NCBI GenBank assembly: GCA_035629775.1
Contig: DASPHG010000063.1
Location: 1 to 24,144, forward strand
Length of the DNA: 24,144 bases
DNA from: DASPHG01 sp035629775
GTDB lineage: Bacteria; Actinomycetota; Thermoleophilia; Solirubrobacterales; Thermoleophilaceae
Direction of reading: 5' to 3'
Positions 14,954 to 21,669 of this stretch are shown piece by piece (positions within the stretch are counted from its first letter, which is position 1; each line of letters begins with the position of its first letter). The translations under genes were made by a program, and so were the position numbers. A model generated the notes under the pieces. That model was not told where the DNA came from. It made no database searches and saw only the letters and a list, made by a program, of their open reading frames with translations.

Positions 14954-14959
14954 TACACT
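14954..14959 (+). promoter_or_regulatory. Putative -10 box (TACACT) of the hemB operon
   Basis: TACACT ends 7 nt before the hemB ATG at 14967. It is the same hexamer as before the DUF151 gene. No Shine-Dalgarno sequence lies between, which is consistent with a leaderless transcript. Confidence 0.5.
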
Positions 14960-14966
14960 GGGGCGC

Positions 14967-15956
14967 ATGGCCTTCCCCGCCACGCGCCTGCGGCGCCTGC
15001 GCAAGACGGGCGTCCTGCGCGACATGGTGCGCGAGACCGAGCTCTCGGCCGCGCATCTCGTCTACCCGATGTTCGTGCAGCTCGGGACCGACGACCGTAC
15101 CCCGATCGAAGCCATGCCGGGCATCGACCGTCTCTCCATCGCGCACGCCGTCGACGAGGCCGGCGAGGCGCACGCGCTCGGCATCCCCGCGGTGCTCCTG
15201 TTCGGCCTGCCGGCCGAGAAGGACGACCAGGGATCGGGCGCGTGGGATGACGAGGGCGTCGTGCAGCTCGCGACGCGCGCGATCAAGGAGGCCCACCCGG
15301 ACCTCGCGGTGATCACCGACCTGTGCCTGTGCGAGTACACCTCGCACGGCCACTGCGGCGTATTTACCAAGGGGCCAGGCCCCGTGGTAAATGTCGACAA
15401 CGACGCCACGCTCGAGCTCCTCGCGCGCGCCGGCGCCTCGCAGGCCGCGGCCGGCGCGGACATCGTCGCGCCCAGCGACATGATGGACGGGCGCGTCGGC
15501 GCGCTCCGCAGCCGGCTCGACGACGAGGGATGGAGCGACCTCCCGATCCTGGCCTACTCGGCAAAGTTCGCCTCGGCGTTCTACGGCCCGTTCCGCGAGG
15601 CGGCGGACTCCGCCCCGTCGTTCGGTGACCGGCGCAGCTACCAGATGGACGCCGCCAACGCGGAGGAGGCGGTCCGCGAGGCCCTGCTCGACGTCGAGGA
15701 GGGCGCCGACATCGTGATGGTCAAGCCGGCGCTGCCGTACCTGGACGTCGTGAGGCGAGTGAAGGAGGCGACCCGCGTGCCGGTGGCGGCCTACAACGTC
15801 AGCGGTGAGTACGCCATGGTCAAGGCGGCCGCGGCCGCCGGCTGGATCGACGAGCGCGCGGCAGTGCTCGAGGCGCTGACCGGGATCCGCCGGGCGGGCG
15901 CCGACATCGTCATCACCTACCACGCGAAGGACGTGGCCCGGTGGCTGGCACGGTAG
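14967..15956 (+). CDS. hemB: Porphobilinogen synthase (delta-aminolevulinic acid dehydratase)
   Basis: 329 residues. The enzyme condenses two 5-aminolevulinate molecules to porphobilinogen in tetrapyrrole synthesis. Zinc-type cysteines are present (C120, C122, C130 in DLCLCEYTSHGHCG). Also visible are the two catalytic lysines (K200 in AYSAKFASAFYGPFR and the Schiff-base K253 in MVKPALPYLD), GADIVAPSDMMDGRV and YNVSGEYAM. An unusual stretch, FTKGPGPVVN (133-142), lies directly after the metal-binding loop. It is encoded by a 31-nt palindrome and appears to lengthen the loop before the conserved VDNDATLELL by about five residues. The enzyme otherwise looks intact. The stop overlaps the next gene by 16 bp. 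Confidence 0.95.
   Translation: MAFPATRLRRLRKTGVLRDMVRETELSAAHLVYPMFVQLGTDDRTPIEAMPGIDRLSIAHAVDEAGEAHALGIPAVLLFGLPAEKDDQGSGAWDDEGVVQLATRAIKEAHPDLAVITDLCLCEYTSHGHCGVFTKGPGPVVNVDNDATLELLARAGASQAAAGADIVAPSDMMDGRVGALRSRLDDEGWSDLPILAYSAKFASAFYGPFREAADSAPSFGDRRSYQMDAANAEEAVREALLDVEEGADIVMVKPALPYLDVVRRVKEATRVPVAAYNVSGEYAMVKAAAAAGWIDERAAVLEALTGIRRAGADIVITYHAKDVARWLAR
15362..15392. repeat. 31-nt palindrome inside hemB (copy C)
   Basis: Core GGGGCCAGGCCCC (15371-15383) centred on 15377. One mismatch lies at +/-7 (15370/15384), then eight perfectly paired arm bases ATTTACCA/TGGTAAAT. The AT-rich arms are conspicuous in GC-rich hemB and mark it as foreign to the gene. Read in frame it gives FTKGPGPVVN. 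The codon phase of the core is the same as in copy B. Confidence 0.85.
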
Positions 15957-17020
15957 GCGCGCGCCCCAAGCTGCGGTCGCGCAAGTACGGCGCGGCGATC
16001 CCGCTCGACGAGCTCGACAAGCAGCTCATGAACCTGATGCAGGGCAAGTTCCCGCTCGAGCCGCGCCCGTACGCGCGGGTGGCCGAGCTCGCGGAGGTGG
16101 ACGAGGACGAGGTGCTGCGCCGGGTTCAGCACCTGATCGACAACCGGATCATCCGCCAGGTCACGCCGATCTTCGACACGCGCGCGCTCGGCTACAGCTC
16201 GATGCTCGTGGCGGCGAAGGTCGACCCCGAGCATCCGCACCGGCCGGCCGAGATCATCAACTCGCATCCCGGGGTCTCGCACAACTACCTGCGCAACCAC
16301 GACTTCAACCTCTGGTTCACGATCGCGACCGAGCCGGACTCGAAGCTCGGGCTCGAGGGCACGCTCGAGGTGCTCCAGAGCCTGACCGGCGCCGAGTCGA
16401 TCCGCCAGCTCCCCACGTTGACCCTCTTCAAGATCAGGATGGACCTCGAGATGGTCGGCGACACGGACGCGCTCGCGAAGGCAGCGGTCGCCGAGCCGCC
16501 GCGCGAGCTGGATCCGATCGAGCTGTCCGACACGGACGTCGCGGTCATCCGCGAGCTCCAGGGCGACCTGCCGGTCGTGCCGGAGCCCTACCGGCCGGCG
16601 GCCGACGCGCTCGGGATGCCGGTCGCGGGCCTGCTCGACCATCTGGGCGGGATGCGCGAACGCGGTGCCCTGCGGCGCGTCGCGGCGATCCTCTACCACC
16701 GCCGCGCCGGCTTCTCGGCGAACGGCATGGGCGTCTGGAAGGTGCCGGAGGACCGGATCGACGAGATCGGCCCCCGGATGGCGGCGTATCGCGGCATCTC
16801 GCACTGCTACCGCAGGCCGACCTATCCCGACTGGCCGTACTCCGTGTTCACCATGGCCCACGGCCGGTCTAAGGAGGAGTGCGACGCGATCCTCGACCGG
16901 ATCGCCGAGGACACGGGGGTCGACGAGCGCGCGGTCCTCTACTCCTCGACCGAGTTCAAGAAGATCCGCCTCCTGTACTTCACCGACGACCACAAGAAGT
17001 GGGAAGCGGAGCACGCGTAG
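15941..17020 (+). CDS. Two-domain Lrp/AsnC-like protein of the siroheme decarboxylase (AhbA/AhbB, NirDLGH) family
   Basis: 359 residues made of two related halves. Each has a winged-helix segment (about 22-72 and 195-245) followed by an alpha/beta AsnC-like domain (about 85-170 and 255-345). The halves carry the matching motifs GVSHNYLRNHDFNLWFTIA (H114) and GISHCYRRPTYPDWPYSVFTMAHG (H288), which are those of the NirD/L/G/H and AhbA/AhbB proteins that decarboxylate siroheme in heme d1 and alternative heme synthesis. The halves are usually separate subunits; here they are fused. Position between hemB and hemL supports a tetrapyrrole role, either as an enzyme or as a heme-sensing regulator, since automated annotation often calls it an Lrp-type regulator. 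The GTG at 15941 overlaps hemB by 16 bp. Confidence 0.82.
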   Translation: MAGTVGARPKLRSRKYGAAIPLDELDKQLMNLMQGKFPLEPRPYARVAELAEVDEDEVLRRVQHLIDNRIIRQVTPIFDTRALGYSSMLVAAKVDPEHPHRPAEIINSHPGVSHNYLRNHDFNLWFTIATEPDSKLGLEGTLEVLQSLTGAESIRQLPTLTLFKIRMDLEMVGDTDALAKAAVAEPPRELDPIELSDTDVAVIRELQGDLPVVPEPYRPAADALGMPVAGLLDHLGGMRERGALRRVAAILYHRRAGFSANGMGVWKVPEDRIDEIGPRMAAYRGISHCYRRPTYPDWPYSVFTMAHGRSKEECDAILDRIAEDTGVDERAVLYSSTEFKKIRLLYFTDDHKKWEAEHA

Positions 17021-18264
17021 GCTCCGCGGAGCTGTACGCGCAGGCGGTCGAGCTCCTACCCGGCGGGGTCAACTCGCCGGTCCGGGCGATGCAGGCGATC
17101 GGCCGCGACCCCGTGTTCGTCGCCCGCGGCGAGGGTGCGGAGCTGGTCGACGTGGACGGCAACCGCTACGTGGACTGGATGATGTCCTGGGGGCCGCTGA
17201 TCGCCGGGCACGCGCATCCGGCCGTCGTCGAGGCCGTCACGCGCGCGGCGGCCGACGGCACGAGCTTCGGCGCCCCCACCGAGGCCGAGGTCGACCTGGC
17301 GGGCGTGGTGGTCGAGCGTGTGCCGAGCGCCGAGATGGTGCGCATGACCTCCTCGGGCACCGAGGCGACGATGAGCGCGCTGCGGCTGGCGCGGGCGGCG
17401 ACCGGGCGCGACACGGTCCTCAAGTTCGCAGGCGCCTACCACGGCCACGTGGACGGCCTGCTGGCGGAAGCCGGGTCGGGACTCGCGACCCAGGGGATCC
17501 CGGCGAGCCCCGGGGTGACCGAGGCGCAGGCGGCGGACACGGTCGTCGTGCCCTGGAACGACCGCGACGCGGTCACCGAGGCGCTGGGCGGGCGGCCCGT
17601 GTCGGCGATCGTCTGCGAGCCCTACCCGGCGAACATGGGGCTCGTCCCGCCCGAGCCGGGCTTCCTAGAGTTTCTGCGCGCCGAGGCCGACGGCACGGGC
17701 GCCTTGCTCGTGTTCGACGAGGTCATCTCCGGCTTCCGGACCGCCCGCGGCGGTGTCCAGGAACGGGAGGGGGTCCTGCCAGACCTCACGATCCTCGGGA
17801 AGGTGGTGGGCGGCGGCCTGCCGGCGGCTGCGTACGCGGGGCGGCGCGACCTGATGGAGCGGATCGCCCCGGCGGGCGACGTGTACCAGGCGGGCACGCT
17901 GTCGGGGAACCCACTCGCGGTCGCCGCGGGCCTGGCCACGCTCGCCCTGCTCGACGCGGATGCCTACGAGCGGCTCGAGCGGACGACCGCCGCGCTCGCG
18001 GCCGGCCTCGTCGAGCTCGGCCTGACCGTCAGTTGGGTGACCGGCCTTCTCACCGTCTTCTTCCGGGACGAGATCCCGTCGAACCTGGACGAGGTGCGCG
18101 AGTGCGACTTCGACCGCCACGCGGCGTTCTGCCGCGGCATGCTCGAGCGCGGCGTGTACCTGCCGCCGTCGCAATACGAGGTGTGGTTCCCGTCCCTGGC
18201 GCACGACGACCAGCACGTGGAGCGCACGCTGGCCGCGGCGCGCGACACACTGGCGGAGCTGTGA
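16999..18264 (+). CDS. hemL: Glutamate-1-semialdehyde 2,1-aminomutase
   Basis: 421 residues, PLP-dependent class III aminotransferase fold. It makes 5-aminolevulinate from glutamate-1-semialdehyde, the step directly before HemB. Visible are AVELLPGGVNSPVRA at the N-terminus, DVDGNRYVDWMMSWGPLIAGHAHP, SSGTEATMSALRLARAATGR, KFAGAYHGHVDGLL, LLVFDEVISGFR, and the PLP lysine K268 in LGKVVGGGLP. The open frame extends far upstream over the previous gene. I place the start at the GTG at 16999, 22 bp inside the AhbA/B-like gene, because it lies just ahead of the conserved SAELYAQAVELLPGG. The overlap suggests translational coupling. Confidence 0.94.
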   Translation: MGSGARVGSAELYAQAVELLPGGVNSPVRAMQAIGRDPVFVARGEGAELVDVDGNRYVDWMMSWGPLIAGHAHPAVVEAVTRAAADGTSFGAPTEAEVDLAGVVVERVPSAEMVRMTSSGTEATMSALRLARAATGRDTVLKFAGAYHGHVDGLLAEAGSGLATQGIPASPGVTEAQAADTVVVPWNDRDAVTEALGGRPVSAIVCEPYPANMGLVPPEPGFLEFLRAEADGTGALLVFDEVISGFRTARGGVQEREGVLPDLTILGKVVGGGLPAAAYAGRRDLMERIAPAGDVYQAGTLSGNPLAVAAGLATLALLDADAYERLERTTAALAAGLVELGLTVSWVTGLLTVFFRDEIPSNLDEVRECDFDRHAAFCRGMLERGVYLPPSQYEVWFPSLAHDDQHVERTLAAARDTLAEL

Positions 18265-18271
18265 GCGCCAG

Positions 18272-18703
18272 ATGACCAACCTTTCGCGGGTGATCGAGGC
18301 CGCCGGCCCCGACCTGGCGGCGCACGCCAGCGCGGACCCCGGTCCGGACCGGTTCGAGTCCGCGGCCGACGATTCCCGCGCGTACGTGCTCGAGGCGGTG
18401 TACGAGGCCTACCTGCTGCACTACGGCGAGCCGCGCGGGTTCACCGGGATGGACCCCGACCTGCGTCTTCTGGCCGGCGACGCCCTGTACGCCCAGGGGC
18501 TCGCCCGGCTGGCCGAGCTTCGCGACCTGGAGGCCGTCGCCGAGCTGGCGGACCTGATCTCGCTGTGTGCCTGGGCCGAGGCCGCCGGCCGGCGCGACCT
18601 CGTGGAGGCGCTCTGGGTGGCGAGCGCCCGTCGTCTCCTGGGCGGCAGCGGCCCCGGCGCCCGCGCCGAGGTGAGCGGGGAGTTGGCGCAGGGCAGGGCC
18701 TAG
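18272..18703 (+). CDS. Hypothetical all-helical protein, unknown function
   Basis: 143 residues starting 7 bp after the hemL stop, so probably the last gene of the heme operon. No signal peptide or membrane helix. It is Ala/Leu-rich and predicted mostly helical by eye, with MDPDLRLLAGDALYAQGLARLAELRDLEAVAELADLISLCAWA as its most distinctive part. That stretch faintly recalls the helix after the first aspartate motif of polyprenyl synthases (compare TGDLLFSRAFAELAADAGSDAVVALSR in the protein at 21666). No DDxxD motif is present, so it is not a complete synthase. Function not assigned. Confidence 0.75.
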   Translation: MTNLSRVIEAAGPDLAAHASADPGPDRFESAADDSRAYVLEAVYEAYLLHYGEPRGFTGMDPDLRLLAGDALYAQGLARLAELRDLEAVAELADLISLCAWAEAAGRRDLVEALWVASARRLLGGSGPGARAEVSGELAQGRA

Positions 18704-18751
18704 GGCGTTTGGGCAACGGCTTCGCGGCGGCCGTATCCCGTGGAGGAGCGG

Positions 18752-18757
18752 TAGAGT
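18752..18757 (+). promoter_or_regulatory. Possible -10 box (TAGAGT) of the qcr operon
   Basis: TAGAGT lies in the 73-bp gap (18704-18776) ahead of qcrA and ends 19 nt before its ATG, longer than the 7-9 nt seen elsewhere. A GGAGGAG at 18742-18748 looks like a Shine-Dalgarno sequence but is too far from the ATG to serve it. Weak evidence. Confidence 0.25.
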
Positions 18758-18776
18758 TCCGCCGCCGCAGACCCGC

Positions 18777-19442
18777 ATGGCAGAGCCCAAGAAGAACCCA
18801 AGACAGAGAAAGTCCCGCTACACGGCGGACCGCGGCCTCGCGGGCGCCTACGAGGACGAGACCGTCACCCGCCGGCGCCTGTTCGAGGGCGGCGCCCAGG
18901 TGGTCGGTGGCGTCGCCGTGGCCGCGTTCGCCCTTCCGGCCCTCGGCTTCGCACTGGGCCCGATGTTCGAGGACCAGCTGCCCGAGATCTTCCAGGACGT
19001 CGGTCCCGAGCGCGACTTCAACCCGGAGACCTACGTCCCCAGGGTGATCAGCATCGTGCCGGAGGCAGGCGAGGCCGGGAAGGCCACGATCTACGTGCGC
19101 CGGACCGATCCGGAGCGCGATCAGGCCAACCAGGACCAGCCGTACGTCGCCATCTCGACGCGCTGCGCGCACCTGGGCTGCCCGGTCCGGTACGTCTCCG
19201 CGTCGCGGCGCTTCATCTGCCCGTGCCACGGCGGCGTCTACGGCTTCCAGGGCGAGGTCACGGGTGGCCCGCCGGTGCGCCCGCTCGACCGCTTCTACAC
19301 GAAGGTCGAGAACGGCCGCGTGATGGTCGGCGCGCGCTTCTCGCTCAACTCGAAGCTCGAGCGCTTCCCGCACCCGCGCGACCCGTCCAACCACCTCGAC
19401 GGCCTCTGGCAGTACCTCTACCCGAGCAGGCCGAGCACATGA
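18777..19442 (+). CDS. qcrA: Menaquinol:cytochrome c reductase Rieske iron-sulfur subunit
   Basis: 221 residues. The 2Fe-2S ligands are C130/H132 in CAHLGCP and C148/H151 in CPCHGG, with C135 and C150 forming the usual disulfide, so the cluster-binding loops are complete. The N-terminus has TRRRLFEGG, a Tat-type twin-arginine signal, followed by one membrane anchor (VVGGVAVAAFALPALGFALGPMF). The cluster domain would face the outside. It takes electrons from quinol bound by QcrB and passes them to cytochrome c. First gene of qcrABC; its stop overlaps the qcrB start (ATGA). Tat translocase genes lie at the window end. Confidence 0.95.
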   Translation: MAEPKKNPRQRKSRYTADRGLAGAYEDETVTRRRLFEGGAQVVGGVAVAAFALPALGFALGPMFEDQLPEIFQDVGPERDFNPETYVPRVISIVPEAGEAGKATIYVRRTDPERDQANQDQPYVAISTRCAHLGCPVRYVSASRRFICPCHGGVYGFQGEVTGGPPVRPLDRFYTKVENGRVMVGARFSLNSKLERFPHPRDPSNHLDGLWQYLYPSRPST

Positions 19443-20275
19443 CGCCGCCCAAGCCGCCGCTCCCGCGCTCGCTCCAGCGCAAGCCGGCGAAGCCGGGCGC
19501 GAACGGAGCCGGGGCTAACGGCAGCGCGCGCGCCGACCAGAAGGGACAGGCGCCCACGCTCAAGGATCAGGCGATCGAGGTGCCGGTCTCCGCGATCGGC
19601 TGGCTCGACGAGCGCACGGGCGCGAGCCCTTTCCTGCGCGGCTTCCTCTACCGCAAGGTCCCGAAGGGCACGAACTGGTTCTACACGCTCGGGTCGGCGT
19701 CGATGTTCGCCTTCCTCTCCCAGGCCGTGACCGGCGTCTTCCTGGCGATGTACTACGAGCCGGACCCCGCGCGCGCCTACGAGTCCGCCGCGCGCATCAC
19801 GAACGAGCTCTTCCTCGGCGAGCTCGTGCGCGGCATGCACCGCTGGGGCTCCACGGTGATGCTCCTGCTCGTCTTCCTGCACCTGGGCCGCACCTTCTTC
19901 TTCGGCGCGTACAAGTACCCGCGCGAGCTCAACTGGATCATCGGCGTGATCCTGCTCGTGCTCACGCTCCTCATGGGCTTCACGGGCTACTTGCTGCCCT
20001 TCGACCAGCGTTCCTTCTGGGCGACCGTCGTGGGCGTCAACCTGAACTCGTCCGGCCCGATCGTGGGGCCGTACCTGGCCGACTTCCTGCGTGGCGGACC
20101 CGAGTTCGGGGCGTACACGCTCAGCCGCTTCTACGCGATGCACATGCTCCTCATCCCCGGGCTGATCGCGGCGCTGATCGGCGCCCACCTCTACCTCGTC
20201 GCGAAGCTCGGCACCACCGCGCCGCCGTGGCTCAAGGCCGAGAAGTCGAAGGCGCTCTCCAAGGAAGACATCTAG
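19439..20275 (+). CDS. qcrB: Menaquinol:cytochrome c reductase cytochrome b subunit (b6-type, N-terminal four helices)
   Basis: 278 residues. An Ala/Pro/Gly-rich cytoplasmic tail of about 55 residues precedes four membrane helices. Heme ligands are visible as H134/H148 (GMHRWGSTVMLLLVFLH) and H235/H250 (MHMLLIPGLIAALIGAH). The spacing of 13 and then 14 intervening residues is that of cytochrome b6 rather than the 13/13 of mitochondrial-type cytochrome b. The protein stops after helix four, so the quinol-oxidising PEWY half is on the next gene. This is the Bacillus QcrB architecture. The ATG overlaps the qcrA stop. Confidence 0.94.
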   Translation: MTPPKPPLPRSLQRKPAKPGANGAGANGSARADQKGQAPTLKDQAIEVPVSAIGWLDERTGASPFLRGFLYRKVPKGTNWFYTLGSASMFAFLSQAVTGVFLAMYYEPDPARAYESAARITNELFLGELVRGMHRWGSTVMLLLVFLHLGRTFFFGAYKYPRELNWIIGVILLVLTLLMGFTGYLLPFDQRSFWATVVGVNLNSSGPIVGPYLADFLRGGPEFGAYTLSRFYAMHMLLIPGLIAALIGAHLYLVAKLGTTAPPWLKAEKSKALSKEDI

Positions 20276-20278
20276 GCC

Positions 20279-20989
20279 GTGAACGCGCGCGAGAAGGAGC
20301 AGTACCTCCGCGAGTACGAGATCCTGAAGAAGCAGGGGAAGCCGTTCTTCCCGTACGCGGTCTTCAAGGACTCGGCGATGGCCGTGATCACGCTGATCGT
20401 GATCATCGTGATGGCGATCGTGCTGGGCGCCGAGCTCGGTCCGAAGGCCGACCCGACCAGCACCACCTACGTGCCGCGGCCGGAGTGGTACTTCTTCTTC
20501 CTGTTCGAGCTCCTGCGCGTGGTGAAGCCGCCGGAGCTCGTCTTCCTCGCGACGATCGGCATCCCGACGATCTGCCTGATCCTGCTGCTGCTGCTGCCGT
20601 TCTTCGACCGCGGCCCCGAGCGCAACCCGGCGAAGCGGCCGATCGCGACGCTCGCCGGCATCACCACGATCGGCGCGATGGCCTACCTCTCGATCCTCGG
20701 CGCCACCGCCGGCTCGCCGACCGAGATCGAGATGGAGGTGGCCCCTCAGTACGAGGAGGGGAAGGCGGTCGCGGCATCGTCCGGCTGCCTGGCCTGCCAC
20801 GCCTTCGAGGAGAACGGCAACCACGGACCCGGCCCCGAGCTGTCCGAGATCGGTGCGCGCCTGCCGGCGCCGGCGATCGAGCGAACGCTGGTGAACCCGA
20901 CGGCGCCGATGCCGTCGTATGAGTCGCTGCGCCAGGATCAGCCGGAGAAGTTCAGGGAGCTGGTCGAGTTTCTGGCATCGCTGAAGTAG
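20279..20989 (+). CDS. qcrC: Menaquinol:cytochrome c reductase subunit IV-cytochrome c fusion
   Basis: 236 residues from a GTG three bases after the qcrB stop. The N-terminal part matches b6f subunit IV: three membrane helices and the Qo-site PEWY (68-71, in RPEWYFFFLFELLRVV). The C-terminal part is a small class I cytochrome c with heme attachment CLACH (170-174) and a likely axial Met at 211 (PTAPMPSY). The fused cytochrome c would collect electrons from the Rieske protein. This is the Bacillus QcrC layout, and differs from the diheme QcrC of Mycobacterium and Streptomyces. Confidence 0.94.
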   Translation: MNAREKEQYLREYEILKKQGKPFFPYAVFKDSAMAVITLIVIIVMAIVLGAELGPKADPTSTTYVPRPEWYFFFLFELLRVVKPPELVFLATIGIPTICLILLLLLPFFDRGPERNPAKRPIATLAGITTIGAMAYLSILGATAGSPTEIEMEVAPQYEEGKAVAASSGCLACHAFEENGNHGPGPELSEIGARLPAPAIERTLVNPTAPMPSYESLRQDQPEKFRELVEFLASLK

Positions 20990-21021
20990 GGGGGACCCTC
21001 CCGGACACCCAGGTCCGCGCG

Positions 21022-21669
21022 ATGTTCGACCGCATCGCGGGGGTCTACGACGTCATGAACTCGGTCATGACGGCCGGCATGCACCAGCGCTGGCGCGAGC
21101 GCGCGGTCGAGCTGGCGAAGGTGGAGGCGGGGTTGCGGGCGCTGGACGTCGCCACCGGTACCGGCGACCTGGCGGTCGCCCTGGCCGAGGCCGGAGCCGA
21201 GGTCGTGGGCTGTGACTTCTCCGAGGAGATGCTGGCCCGGGCGCGCCGCAAGGCGCCGTCGCTCGAGTTCGAGTGGGCTGACGCGCTGTCGCTGCCCTAC
21301 GCGGACGAGTCCTTCGATGCCGCCACGGTCGGCTTCGGCGCGCGCAACTTCTCCGACCTCGGGCGCGGCCTGGCCGAGATGACGCGCGTGGTCCGGCCGG
21401 GCGGGCGCGTCGTGGTGCTCGAGATAACGACGCCCCAGCGGCCGCCGCTCTCGACCTTCTTCTCGCTGTGGTTCGACCGCGCCGTCCCGGCCATCGGGAG
21501 GCTGGTGGGCGATCCCGACGCCTACTCGTACCTGCCGAGCTCGGTGAAGAGGTTCCCCGACCCGCCGGCGCTGGCCGCGGAGATGGCCGCGGCCGGGCTT
21601 CGGGAGGTGCGGTGGCTGGTCACGGCAGGCGGGATCATCGCGATCCACTCCGGCACCGTCCCAAGATGA
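21022..21669 (+). CDS. menG: Demethylmenaquinone methyltransferase (UbiE/MenG family)
   Basis: 215 residues. Family motifs are MFDRIAGVYDVMNSVMTAGMHQRWR, LDVATGTGDLAVALAEAGAEVVGCDFSEEML (SAM motif I), DALSLPYADESFDAATVGFGARNF and VVVLEITTP. It would add the last methyl group to menaquinone. The frame stays open upstream to the TGA at 20920-20922, and the in-frame codons just before the ATG (LPDTQVRA) look like the usual family N-terminus. Yet no ATG, GTG or TTG lies there, so the protein either starts slightly short at 21022 or uses an unusual start. It follows qcrC by 32 bp and overlaps the next gene (ATGA). Confidence 0.88.
   Translation: MFDRIAGVYDVMNSVMTAGMHQRWRERAVELAKVEAGLRALDVATGTGDLAVALAEAGAEVVGCDFSEEMLARARRKAPSLEFEWADALSLPYADESFDAATVGFGARNFSDLGRGLAEMTRVVRPGGRVVVLEITTPQRPPLSTFFSLWFDRAVPAIGRLVGDPDAYSYLPSSVKRFPDPPALAAEMAAAGLREVRWLVTAGGIIAIHSGTVPR

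Noticed and set aside
12887..15025. 712-codon minus-strand open frame across the ABC permease, secreted-protein gene and hemB start
   Set aside because: It spans three well-supported plus-strand genes and gives a low-complexity Arg/Glu/His-rich product. Stop-poor antisense frames are expected at this GC content.
20990..21010. G-run followed by CCCTCCC between qcrC and menG, considered as a terminator or repeat copy
   Set aside because: Pairing is short and irregular, no T-tract follows, and the gap is only 32 bp within an apparent operon.
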